Assembly (NCBI RefSeq): GCF_032854445.1
Contig: NC_088301.1
Coordinates: 15,188,281 to 15,252,280 of the forward strand
From: Liolophura sinensis
Taxonomy: Eukaryota; Mollusca; Polyplacophora; Chitonida; Chitonidae
Direction of reading: 5' to 3'
DNA: 64,000 nucleotides
Part shown: in pieces, positions 15,001-29,000 of the stretch
Layout of the letters: each line of letters opens with the position of its first letter
Numbering within the stretch: the stretch's first letter is position 1
Made by a program: the position numbers and the translations under genes
Notes under the pieces: model-generated
What the model was told of the DNA's origin: nothing
Seen by the model: the letters and a program-made list of their open reading frames with translations, nothing else
Database searches by the model: none

Positions 15001-18000
15001 TGTGTCCCTAAATGCACATGCCCATTTCTGGGGAAAAGAATTCTAAATAACGTCAATGATCGAATTTAGGCTTTAGCTCGTCGGTAGACTGCCTATAACT
15101 TCTCAGTTGACTGAAGAGGGTAAGAAATAAACTGAATGCCAATGAAAAAAAAAGGAAACAAAAGGGACTTACATGTCAGTTCATGTAACATAATATGGTA
15201 AACATCATTGATGAAGACTTTGCACTGGTTTAACTAGTCAGGAAAAACTGACCTTAATATCGTTTCTCTTCATCTATTTGATGTCTGAAGATGAGTCTTT
15301 ATTATATGCACATACGAAATTGATGGGTCGAATACTGGATTTAACCACTTGTAGCTATAGGCTGCTTATTTTTCCATGTACACTGTTTTCTATACGTACG
15401 CATCCCAGGTAGCCATTTGACCTGTGTCACGAAGGAGGAGAGATATATTTATATATTTGATTGTTCTAAAACGCCTTAATCAAGAATTCTTTTCTTGAAA
15501 AAGCAGAAATCAAGTGGATAGTTACTTATAGGTGAGAAACGTCAAATGAGGATGTGCATCTTCGCTGGCCGGCTAAAGGTTGTTTTAGCACCAGCTGATT
15601 GATAATGAATAGTTGGTAGTAAACGTTACACTGGCAATACTTCCTGTGTAAACATGTTAGGACTAGAAAAAACTTGTCTTACAACATAATTTTATAATTA
15701 AATGAAGTAGAATAGAACGAAGCAAACGCTTTTTCGCCAGCTAAGCTAAAATAATAATAAAACAGTTGAGATAGGAAACGCACGTTAAATATAATTCTGA
15801 CATAATAACCTTAAATGTCTTTGAAAATGTTTTAAATGTCGCATGGACTCAGACGAATCGCCCACTACTTCCACTCCGTCTTTCAGTTAGAACACCTGTC
15901 ATTTATCAGTCGGAAGTCAGTGGTTTTTCTCTACCTATAAAGCTGACCGTTGACGTATAAATGAAATATTCGTGGGCGATAAACAGCCGGTAAAAAAAGT
16001 ATTACTAAAATATAGACGAATTTATTGTTGGCATTTTACACAGCTTTCATGTAGCTGCCCCGCATGGCAGCTAAAGTGTCTTTTTACAAAGCGCTTCTGC
16101 ACAGTATTACTTGCACAAGAATAACAACGAAGCGCTGTAAGCATTTCGTCGATAGGGCGGTTACGTCTATACGTACGTGTAAGTGTCATTTAGCCGATTA
16201 CCGTAAGCCGGCTAGGAGAAATAAGTCAGTTACACAAAAGTAAAACTATGTACTCTATGCGTCGAAACAGACATTCGTATACCAGCTGTCAACCAAGACG
16301 GACGTTTCAAGGTCAATTATTTTGAAAATGTGAAACCGAATAGACAAAATTGGCTAGTCGGCTTTTTTTGTTTGTTTGATTTAGTAATCTGAATTTTAGA
16401 TGCCATATACTCTGTCAATCGTGTCCACTGATATCGGGAATCCAATCACAAATCTCAACCAATCAGTTCTGTATGCCTTTAAAATGTTATTTGGTTCATA
16501 TTGAATTATGTACCTTAATTAAATTTGTGGCTTTACGTGTTCGTATCAATAACAACCATTCCCACCCAATTTCCCACCCCATCTCCCACTCCTCCTCTTC
16601 TTTCCTCAGCGCTTACATAAATCGATCTTTCTTCAGCCTTAATTGGATTTATGATGAGGGTTTAGAACACCGGTAATGATCCGTCTTAAAATCCTGGAGC
16701 TTTGTACAGGTAAAACCGGTGGAAATAGCACCGGTGGTAAAGGTCAGGCTGACTTTTACCTTCTGGCATAGATTTTAAGAAAGGCTTAAGGTGCGTCAGA
16801 GTTAATCTAGCGGGTAATGCCTTAGACAGCATCCAATAAGATGGCACAGGTTTAGTTCAGCAGAGTTCCAATTACAGCTACCTGTCATCACCTGCCTACT
16901 AGAACTCTGACAATAGCAGTCCGATTAGGCGTTTGACAAACGGTCTGCTTATTAGTTCACATGGGGGCAGGGAGGGAGGGTGCTCCGGGTGTTTAGCGTT
17001 CCAGCGCAGCGCATTCACTCAAGAGCCTTTCACCAATGAGGCCGCTGTCAGTTCAAGTTCAGCCCATGCTGGCTCCCTCTACGGCAGTATGTGGGAAGAT
17101 CTACAAGCAGGCTGTGGATGGTCGAGAGTTTCCTATGGGCTCTGCCAGGTTTCCCCCCACCATATTGATGCTGACCGCCGTCGTATAAGTGAAATATTCT
17201 TGACTATATCATCTTTTTCAAGCCATTTCGTTCCAATAAAAGGCGCCTTAAATAGAATGTAATGCATCATTATAAATTTGTCTTCCCCTTCATTTCAGCG
17301 CATTTTGTCGAATTTATACTGACACATATATTAATAATTCACACAACCTGATTATAGGTGTCGATGGAAAGATGGATATCAGTGGAAATAAAGATTAAAG
17401 ATGAACACTTGTGACGTTTAGAAATGTCTGGCACCAATTATTTGTATATATATTTTAGATAGAAGAATTTTAAGCGCATGAGTTGAAAATGGATTGTAAG
17501 AAAGAAAACTAGAAATAATTTCGACAGGCATATATGTTCTCATATACGTGATGTAAAATTCGCGATTGAACCCAGCAATGTAACATACGTAATTTCACTC
17601 ATATTCGTTTAGTTCTAGGTACGATCAGTTATTTTTACTACGCGATCGGTTTTTCCGTGCCTAGCCCTAACTGAGTCGTTTAAATCGGGTTATTGGCAGA
17701 CGTGATAATATGTTGATATAATGTTACAATACAATAATAATAATAATAAAAACTTATTGTAAATAATAAATAATATCGTCGCGTATGCTACGTAAAGGTT
17801 ACTAGATACAAACCATGAAACATCCATATTAGGAAGTTTGCTTGTCATTTCATCTAATAGACGGATTTCTCATTCACTGTAAGCGACAGGGGAGCTAGAT
17901 TTAATCAATCTTTCAGAGAGAATTCAATTTCCTCATGCGGTCAGAGGAGCCTAGTTGACTCGTCTTTTCAATGTGCATGGAATTGTATTACTTACCATGT

Positions 18001-21000
18001 AATGAATTTGATATTGGGTACTCTGAATTTGCGAGGACAAAAGCTCAAATGTGAAGAGAAAGACAAGGATAAGCCCGGGCAATGAATTACAAAATCTTTT
18101 CAACGTAATACTACTCATTTCAAAATGATTTCCTACATAACAGGGCTCTCATAGGCCATTCATAGGGAGCAAAATAGCATTGTATAATAGACCCATTCAC
18201 TTTACGCGCATGACATAGGCTATACATTGTACATGCGTATGCGAAAGTAAGACATGTTCACCACATCATATCAATTTAAGAAACAATACACAGTCAGTAC
18301 CTATACCTTTGTTGTGCTGGGAACGTAATTTGTCATTCGTCATTTTCCTTCGTTTGAAATGATACTTGCTCAGCAAGGACACTGAGCAGGGATCGAAACG
18401 GATTTTGTTTTCTCACATTGTTTTTAATCGAAGGATCACAAGCCCATTAAGCTGGGTGTGTCCATCTTGCGTGCGGACGTCAAGAATGGCCACTATCTTG
18501 GACGTTCTGAAAAATCCCCAGATGTCGAACGTCGAGCAAGTCTTGCAGTCATGTTTCGGTGACAATGCACTTTGCAAGTTGTTATGTCACCCTTGCGGCA
18601 GTCGTATCAACGGATATATTTATTTATTTGATTGGGGGGGGGGGGGGGGGGGGGGCGGTTAAATTACTATTTATGCACTTACATGAACAATTAGAATAAA
18701 ACCCTAACTGAGGTAAATTGAGGTCGTATTTCACCGGTTACGTCCGACCCTTTGCCTGCTGTGACACTGTCTTCCCTGATCTGTTCTTGTTCTCTGTGCT
18801 GTACCTCTCAATTTTAGTTTATGTCAATGAATCTCATGGGGTATACGCGAAACACTAAAAAACTTGTTCTAATCAATATGGGCTACAGTAAGGCTGTCAA
18901 AGATATTTGAAAACCACAGACTCTACAGATTTTACAAATATAGCCCAGTCACTATTTGCCAGCTTCTGCACTGTCGTCGCTGCTCTGGTCTTAGCCTTTG
19001 TGCTGTACGTCTTTAATTATACTGTAACATCGATTGTTGCTGAATCTAAATACATCACCATTTTTGTGGTGGTGACCTGTGTGGAAACAATTTTCATTTT
19101 GATAGATTCCAAATGTGCATGACTGATTGCATATTACACACGAAACTAAGACAAGTTTGTCACAGCGTGTCAATTTCCGTATTAAATCCAATACTCATAC
19201 ATGATATTCTTGATATGGTTATGATGTTATAGTCAAATCTTTGCAAATTGATTATTTCAAAAGAGACACCATAGGTGATTCCATTCTGCTATTCTAGAGT
19301 AGATTATGCAAGTTGTTCGTGTAAAGCACAGACTTGTACCTGACAAATAAAGAAAAGCTGTTCTTAACGGGTAATATATTTTTATACAATCTTCCACTGG
19401 AGACTGCCAGATGTTCAGTCGTTTCTCTCCTCTACCTGCAATCTGCTCATAAACCTTAAGCATGAAAAACTGATGCGTAAAACAGCACCTAAATTAACAC
19501 GCATATTTGAATATACGACATAAGTGTGACGTCCCTTTGCGACTTGACGTCGTCCCTTTTATGTACTTAAAACTGCATAGCTGGCGTATAGAGAACAGAA
19601 AACTAATTAAACAGGATTGGATTAGCATTATGAATTGCGTAAGTGGGTTGATTTAATGTTAAATATTGCAAAGATAATAACATTCCGCCTGTGGTTTTAT
19701 CTATTCACGAACACTGCCATGTTAAAAGATAAAGGCAATTAGTAAGTCGCTATACCGTGTCGTAAAGCGCAAAAATCATTTTGTACTGGAACGTCATTGA
19801 TGCGGTGATGCCGTAAAAAAAAAAGAAAAATACGCATTGAAAAATGCCCCATTGGGTTTTTTGTAATAAAAATGTTCTTTTCCAGAATTATGTTGATAAT
19901 TATCTGTGTCTGGTCACACTAGCACGTTTTTCACCCATAAACTGACCTAGCTGGCTGGACATGACATTCAAAGACACGTATGCAGAGAAATATTGCAACA
20001 TATAAGAGGACTCTTTTGTTGTGTATGAAATTTACCGTTATACCAGTATTTGTTGTCCAAAATGTATTGGCCAAAACAAGCTTGACCATGTTACCGTTAT
20101 GATAAACTGACAACCTTCTCATGGAGACAGTTCATTTACTTCATCGAACTTCATCTACGGAATGAATCTGTTCTTTCATGGATTTCTCGTTGCATCATAC
20201 TGGGATTTTTTAAAGCTTAGCGTGATCGATGTCCATGTATCAGGCATCAACGATTAGTTTCTACTGGTTGCATCATACATTGTTTAATTGACAGTTATCT
20301 TTCTAAAATATACTAATGTCTTTAGATTAGCGTGATGTCCATACTAGAATCTACATTCTCCCTAATAAAGAAAAAGGCTACATGCCATAATGTTTCACTT
20401 GCTTTATATTATTGATTTCCCTAGTCCTAATATCTCTACAAATTTGATAATTAAGTTGTACAGTATTGTATTTTGTATATGGGCCGGCTCATGAGGCATT
20501 CTATAACTGATTTATTCATTGATTTATTCAGTCAACATATCGCGAAAAAAATATTTCCAGGCAGCAATAAAATGTTTTGTTTCTGCTGTGAACGATGTGC
20601 TTTAGAGATTACTGAATAACTATCTGGAGTTCTAACATATTGTTGGGTTTGCAATCTGTATATTGATCCCGGAAATAATCGCTCTTAAGATTCTTTAGTC
20701 ACCATTTTCTTATTTCCATACATTGGGCTTCCTTTTTTCTAATTTAGTTTTGGACGTATGTGTCTTCCATAAACCATACTATCACAGTGGCAGCAAATAC
20801 CATTGCAGTTTTCCGAGTAAGCCTCAATGCCTCAGTGCTGTTTGGTAAATCAGTAGTGATTTAGTAGTGTTTAACATCAACTGAGATAAAAGCACCAAGC
20901 TTAACAACCTTACGTATTACAGAGTTTACCACAATGGTTCATAGGGTAGATATCTTCAAAACTTGCTGAGATGTATACAAATTTACTAGCTAGAGAACAG

Positions 21001-24000
21001 AGATTGGCATATATGTACATATTTGACAGCAAGAGAATATCATTGTAGTACTTAAACAATAGTCGAAGCGATTTGTGTTTTACTCGGAAGTAGAAACATG
21101 AGTTGATCCTCTAACAGATTACAGCCAAGCTACTAGTTTGAACAGAATTGCATGGTATTTATTAGTTTTTGAGTATACTATGATATTCCACAACAAAGTC
21201 CTATTCCCGAAACATTGGTATTTTTTAACAAACTGTAATATTTTATGTTATAGAAATGGACAGTGTGACATTTATGCCGTTGACAAATAGTATGTGTTGG
21301 ATATGACTACCAACTTTAAAACTTGTATGGCCTCTATTCAAATAGCTTCAATGATTTATTCTTGTATACATCTGTCAGGTTTTCCTCCCACTTCAATGCT
21401 GGCCGCCGTCCGTAAAAGTGAAATACTTGAGTACGGCGTAAAACACCAATCAAATAAAAAATGCATAACAAATAAATTATTTTTGTCTATGTTTTGACAG
21501 CATACAGAGACAGCCACATATTACAACAACGACAGCACCGTGGTCATGATTTACTGTGGAGATGTGGGCATACCGGAAGTCAAGCGGTTGTGGGTGGCGG
21601 TCTATCGTTTTCTGCTGATGGTCGTTCTTCCGGCATTGGTCATTATTTTCTGTTACGTTCGCGTCATTCACGTTCTCTGGATTAGTACAAAGGACTTACA
21701 CCGGATGACAAGCCAACAAAGGTCAGCATAAAAAACGTAAAAACTGAATACACCCGCATCATTTAAAGCGTCAAACCATATTACCATTGGGCTACTATTG
21801 GCAAAATTATTGCCACTAAATCTGAGAGAAGCTAGAAGCCTCCGTGGCTTAGCGTGCTAGGGCAGTACAATGACCCAGAAGCCTCTTGCCTATTCTGTGG
21901 GTTTCATTCCATCTCATAATTGCTCCCTCTCTCTTCGTACATGGGAAGCTCTACCAGCAACCTGCAGATGGCCGCGGGTTTCTCGGCTTCCCTCCTACTA
22001 CCACGACGACCGTCATTGTATAAGTGAAATAGTCTTCCGACCAGATAAATAAATAAGAGGAGGTCAAGTGATGTAAAAGAACAATGTAGGCCTAGTTTGA
22101 TAGGAGACACAGTCAAGTGACCACTGAATCACAGAGAAGGCCCAAGGTGAGGTAAAACATTGAAATCGGATTTGGCGAGTAACACAGTCTCCAAAATATC
22201 AGTTCATATCTGGAAAGAACATTATAAATGAACATGCCTTATGCCAATTTGTCACAACATGTAGGTTTCGCGAGATATCCATGAAGTTGGAGGGCAAGTC
22301 ACCTCCAACAAAGTTTAACCTATGATTTACGCGCCGTGTCATACTGTCGACAAGCCCTCGAAAATAGTGATGCCAAAGGAATCACAAAAATGTTTCTAGG
22401 ATAACAAAAGTACAAACTCTCATAGAATAGCACAGTTTGGTTACCAAATGAAATGTCGCTTCAAGCTGACGCACCGAAAGACCGTTTAGCCCAAGACGCT
22501 TGAGACGCTTGAGACGCTTTCATCCGGCTGGGCAAAGGCGGGAAAGGAGACTTGATAGAATATCGACCTAACTGTTAACGACGCACCACGGCTATCTGAC
22601 GCAGTGAACGGGATTTTCTTCACCATAAAGACCACGGTTTTCTTTCTAGTACCCCAGCACCGTTACCTTTACACTGTTGATTTATTTATTTATTTATTTG
22701 ATTGGTGTTTTACGCCGTACTCAAGAATATTTCACTTATACGACGGCGGCCAGCATTATGGTGGGTGGAAACCGGGCAGAGCCCGGGGGAAACCCACGAC
22801 CATCCGCAGGTTGCTGGCAGACCTTCCCACTTACGGCCGGAGAGGAAGTCAGCATGAGCTTGGACTTGAACTCACAGCGACCGCATTGGTGAGAGGCTCC
22901 TGGATCATTACGCTGCGCTAGCGCGCTAACCGACTGAGCCACGGAGGCCTCTACTTTTACACTGTACGATTACATGAGTTTGTGACCAAATGTGTGTTTT
23001 ATAATCTCTATCGAGTAACGCTATTAATTAATAAAATTTTTCTTACAGTGTATGTGCAATGACACTGGCCAGTGGTGGGGTGGGGTGGAGGGGGGGGGGG
23101 GGGGACGTCACTAGAACGCTCTGTGCAACTTGTCATAGTAGAAAGTTCCAGTTATGCTAGGAGATAAAAACCTTTTCAATAAGATCGGCTTCCAACTTTT
23201 CCTTTTTTCCTTACCACTGTAGAAATCGATACGACGACAGCAGTAAGGAAAGCTGTAAATCTCAACACCGGAAACCTTTCTTATCACCCAAGTGCTCTGA
23301 TTCGTCCCCAATCAACAAATCTGCCAGGGCTTTCCATAATAATGAGAGGACAAAGCACTTCAAATCCAGACTGAAAGACCAAAGTAGGACAATTCAGGAC
23401 GCCAGAAAACAGGTAAGACTCTACTTGGAAATAAAACTAGGGAAATGAGGTCTGTAATTGCAAGACTCGGGCGCCGCATTCCTGTTGTGAAAACAGCTGC
23501 TTATGCGATTTGGCTCTTATGGCACATCTGGTGATTTACAGCGTATAATGTTATAAGTAAAATTTCGTTGCGAAAAATCTTGTCGGTTTGATCTGTCCGA
23601 ATTCAAAATAACGCGACTACCAAGAATTTTTATTTTGATAGATCGGTTGGTATGTTACTGTCGTATCAATATTATTACGATCACATCACGAAAATTCCTC
23701 CACGCGCCTGAAAGTTTCAATATCGGATGGGGAGTGAGTTGCGCTCTTCTGGATAAAGGAGCTCACCTTCCAATCGCCAGGGGCACACGAGGTGGAAATG
23801 GAACTTGTGGATTCACCCGCTCTCGCTGTTTCTGGAACCTTGGTGCCAATAAGTGGTCGACGACACTTATGTGACCGTTTGCGCAATCTAAACATTCGTT
23901 GGAGACTACTTATACAAATATTTTTTAACATAGTCGTACGTTACGTGTGCGAAACTTCGCGAGTTTATCAAAGGTCAGTGGTTTTTCCTCGTGCAAAACA

Positions 24001-25995
24001 TTCTTGAGTATGGCTTTAAACAAAAATCAAATGCACACGTAAATAAATAAGTGGTGCAAGCTGCTTCACGTAAACACCATGTAGGGGAACTAGATACAGC
24101 GAAAACGAAAAGGGTATTCAGTGGTAAATAGAATTGCTATATGTCTATGCCAAAAGTTCAACGAGCGCCGTCAGTCTTCTCAATAATGGACACCTTGTCC
24201 TGTCAGGCCTGTTGAAATCATCAGTCTTTCCAGAAATAGATACAGTCAAGTGTTTTTGTTTTTTTTGTTTTTTTTTTGGGGGGGGGGGGGAAGTTTTTTC
24301 GTTTAAAGAATTTTGCCTTAGGCTTTATTTGCTGTATTGAGTGTGATACAAGGATCACATTGAATGGTTGTTGATTATCGCAATACTCTAGTTTACATAT
24401 ATGCACACTATTGTGGTGGAAAACAACTAGAAACACTGTTAATCTTTCAACCCGCATGTTCTACGCAAATTGACGTATGCGAAAGTAAGGGACAGTGGCA
24501 ACGTGATAACTGATGTCTAGTATTTCCTGAAATGTGCTGCGTGACCTTTAAGCATTTCGAACTCAGCAGATCTCTTTTCAATAAACACGACAGGCCAGAG
24601 GTACAACTGACACAATAGGAGCCAAAACTGACCACTGCTAATCAGATTCTATCCATTACACCATATCAACTGCTTACGTGAAAGGCATACCAAACCCCGT
24701 CCATCTTCCCGTTAGAATCGTCGAGTGAGCTGACAACGGTTGTGAGCTGTGTTAAGCTTGGCTGCTAATTAGCAGGGTCGATACATAGTTTACATACAGA
24801 GTGAATGCTCACCGAAGACCAAGGGCTAGCACAAGTGCATGCTGGATCAATTTTTCTTCCCTTAATGTTTGGAACACGCTTTATCAGTCGTAAATGGAAG
24901 CCTTTTTCCAGTTGTCTAGGCCAAACACGTTTAAGGCCATTGGCAGAGGGAAAAAAGTATTCGTGAGCGAGATGTACATTTCTTTGCCATAATCACCTCT
25001 GTCTGGTCGTACGACTTCTTTTTAAGAAGAAACATGTTCAATCCCTGGATACCAAACGGTACACCTTTTATTGTGTATGCAACAAGAACACATATTGATG
25101 CAAATCTCTTTTGCGCTCTGTATTTAAACACAGCTGGCTTACTGATTCAAAGACGTACTTATTCAAGAGAAAGTGTACTTTTCTTCAATTCATCCCGGGC
25201 ATGGTGTTCCCTGGGAAAAGCTGGATTTGTTACACACATAGACATGACATATGACAAGTTATCTCTATGTACGTATCTATCACGCACACGGTATTTAACA
25301 ACACGGATGGCGCTAGTTGCCCAGTGTAACCGTCTATCTTGTATGTCATGAGTAACATCATAGATGGCGCCTTGTGTAGCATGAGACCTATACATATTAA
25401 CGGGAAAGACGTAATCGTCCGTTACTTTTGAATCACAATCTGATCGGTAAGGGTCTGTAACGGTTGTCATTTCAAACTGTATCTAATACCGCTTAACCTG
25501 GGGCTAGGGGCCGTAAAGTTAGCCATGCTCATTACATCAGCATGATGCCTTTATGAACAGTTGCAATTAAAGCGCGACTGAGATACTTGTTTGATTGTTA
25601 TTTGACCTGGAACTCATTCACGGACTACGAATTTGAACTTTGATGTGGAATTCATGCCTGGAATATTCATTGTCTGGCTGGTATCATTGAAAACTGATGA
25701 CCGCTTCTCTCTTGTGTTTTACCGACTTTATTTCTCATTTGTATAATTTCTTACATACCCTTGTTTTTGGGAGTTAGTGTTAACGTTGTTTTGGAAATGG
25801 ATCTTGCGATTATCGACTTGAAACGCCCTTTACGGACTATGAATGGTATACAAATGTCGGACTTGACGCTTACATGTATATGAGTGCGTGAGCAACAGAC
25901 AATGAGATGCAGGAACAGAAATTATTTATGTGTTCAAGGGCAACAATAATTGTCCATAACGATAATAATACCTACAATTTCATCACAGTTTTCAT

Positions 25996-26067
<72 letters not shown>

Positions 26068-29000
26068 ATCTATGTAGTTTGCTAAAACTACGTTTTTTTT
26101 TCTTCAAAGTTTAACATGGAGTTTGTTCCATGCTTGTGGTAGGTCGTGCAGATATTATTAGAAAAAAATTCTGCATATGGCGTATAGATGCATGTATCTC
26201 GCCTTATACCAATTGTTAGATCACGTGTGTTATGTGAGGATTTCAATCGAATCTGCACGTCGAAACAGACATTCGTGTACCAGCCGGCAGGACTCACACA
26301 TTATTATTGCAAAGCTAGTTATTCCAGATATTCAATCAAATGTGCTCTGTCTTAGTTTCTTAATTTATACAATGCCTATCATTAAATATGGGCAGACTTT
26401 CCAGAATCTCTGACTTCATACGTGTGTCTAAAGTCCGCTTAGCCCATGGCTGGGGGCGGTCTATTCATCGATTTAGATTAGATCCCAACGGTGAACATGT
26501 GAACAGTTGAAATCAAGACACACGTGAGAAATATATTCTGGTTATCAACAACTTAGGAGCTAGCATGAATATCTTGGACACTGACTTTATTCATTGTTGT
26601 GCCGTTTTAACTGTACCGCTTTAACTTCGTACATTATACAATGTTTTACGTCCATTTTGGTTGCTGGATAGTATACGAACGTCTGGTTTTACGCCTAGAT
26701 TGATGTAAAATTTTATTAAGTTTTCCAAAAAGAAGGAAAGCTTGTCTATCGTAATCTCTTTTGGAAAAACCCTGTAGTTGGTCATTGTCGTTCATCACAT
26801 CAAGTTACCTGAGCTTTGGGGTTGTAACTCTAACTCAAAATAAATCATTTCCTATTGCATATTCTGATTATCCTGAATTGCTCCTTCACTCTAAAACTTT
26901 ATTTTAAAAAGTGCTGCATGTACTTGTATTTGATTATGGATTTTATGCGTCCCATATCAACGCCTCATTTCACTAAAATATCTTCCGGGTGTTTTCAAAC
27001 GGTAAAACGACGTTCTTCCGTTTCCATCCTTCTCTAATCGCTTTGCCGGTTATTTCAAACACCTAATTGACTAGTCTGGCAACTCGTTTCCCGCCCTGCC
27101 GATGCCTGCTGCTTTAAGATATTGATTAATGCCTATGCTGTGAGATAAGAGAGGTTTAAGTTATTACATCTTGTCTGGATACCAGAAAAATCTGACAGAT
27201 TCTGAGCTGGGAACAATTACCAGCTCCCGGCATTTTTTATCGCAAATTCTAGAGTGGTATAGTCTCGTTAACCTCTAAGTCTTGTTTTTTTTTTTTGTTT
27301 TTGTCTTTTGACATGGAGCAAATATGTCAATTCTTCTGTTTGTCAAGGTCAGTCTTACCGTGAGTCGTATACTTATCTGCCTTATCATACCCGGTATGCC
27401 AAGAATATATGGCAAGCCTCCACTAGACCTATTTTCTCATTATACAGATGAACAAAATAATTGTACTATATACCGAAACTAAATAACTATGTGCACATCG
27501 TAGCAAAGGAACATGGATGCTCAAATCTTTGGCACAAACACCTGTTCAGAGAATATGCAGCAAAAACAGCCTGCCATAAGTGTCAATATCCAAGCGTTTC
27601 CAAATAGCCATACAGCATCTGAATTGTGGAAATATAGATTTTTAGATATTGATTATTTGAAAACATTTGAACATTTTTCAGCCCCTATAAAAAACAAACA
27701 AACCTGCATGACACCACATAATTATTTTCTTTCAATGTTGTTTTAACTTTTAACTTTTTCACATTAGTTACATACACGTACGTCTTCAAAATTGGTTTGG
27801 TTTAAACTGATTCCATGATAAAAACTCGCTGCGGGTTATTCTTACATTTCCAAATTTCAACAATAATTTTCTACCAAGCATAGTGAGAAACTATATTTCA
27901 GGATATATACCCGGTGATTCCAAGAATGTAGGTATGGAAGGCAGAAGATGTCACATGCGTTCCCGATCCGTGTCTTCATTAGTCCGCGACAAGAGATCTC
28001 GAGAACGCCAGATAGTCAAAACAGGGTCATATATCGAAATCGCGAGAAGTCTAACCCTGAGAAAGTTATTCTCTTTCCTCGACTTTTTACAACCCGTACC
28101 TCCAGTCATTAAACCCGCGGATCGAGACCACGAGAGTCGGGATTTAGAAAAAACTGACTCAGCTGTTGATCTGATCTCTCGTGTCCTCGAGCAGCGATCA
28201 TTGACAAACGCGACATGAGAATGAGGATCAGAATGGCTGCATCCATCTTCCATATGTAAAGGTGTTCAAACTAATAATGTGCCACCTGCAAATTGAATAA
28301 CTCTGTTCCGACTAAGCGAGCTGTTCTTTTGTTATTCTAACTCCATGTGTTATCTCAACAGGTCATCAAAATGTTGATAGCCGTCATTGTTGTATTCGTT
28401 CTGTCATGGGGACCCAAGCTTGCTTTCCAAATAATGCAGCGGTTACACTTGGAGATCATGCATTATCAACTGGCTTTTACCTGTAAGGTAAGACATCCCC
28501 GCCAAAAACATGGTCTGATTGAAACCTGCTCATCGCTTCGTCGTGTATCTTCTGATTTGATAATCAGCTGGAGAAATGCTTGGCATGAGCAGATTACGTA
28601 AAACCATATCTGCTTTATACTAGAATGGGAAATATGATCTTAATGCTTATTTTATGTCATGGGAGTAGGTAATTTGGCCATCTCATAATTCTTATTTTAA
28701 GAGGTATGGATTAAATTTTCAACTTTCAGAACCAAACAATCATTCATTGAGACGAGGTTTCAAATTTTGACATGTCAGGAGTGGCACTGTGTAAAAAATC
28801 GAAGGCTTGACCCTGACCGAGTGGTTGTCAACGTCCTAGCAGAGGACAATGACTCTAGAGCCGTTCACAATAATTCATTTTTATGTTCGAGTCCAGCTTA
28901 TGGCGGCGTCCTCTGCTAGTGATGTTCAACAGCGTACCCAACACGTTTTGTCGTCTTGCAAGGCTGTCAAATTTTTTTAAGGTGTAGTTCAAGGAAAGTC

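Larger units (their letters stand above)
7703..21500 (+). other. GPCR intron 2 (13.8 kb)
   Basis: Long GT-AG intron holding several SINE copies, AT-rich and CATA microsatellites and two diverged dispersed-repeat copies (9118 and 18676). I see no convincing exon. Long CATA-derived open frames around 10140-10640 on both strands are artefacts. Confidence 0.8.
23413..28361 (+). other. GPCR intron 4 (4.9 kb)
   Basis: Contains a long AT microsatellite, three diverged copies of a dispersed repeat (25486, 26247, 26430) and a 336-bp open frame at 27883-28218 that does not fit the splice phases. No exon is called. Confidence 0.75.

Noticed and set aside
18366-18662. 98-codon open frame ending in poly-Gly
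   Set aside because: Runs into the poly-G tract; no recognisable domain or splice context.
22604-22942. Open frames of about 70-105 codons containing GGWKPGRARGKPTTIR-like text
   Set aside because: Translation of the SINE-A body; the same text appears at 4228-4500 and 14448-14786.
23964-24045. Very diverged SINE-A tail (also 15905-15990 and 53740-53830)
   Set aside because: Similarity limited to short AT-rich blocks; too weak to annotate as copies.
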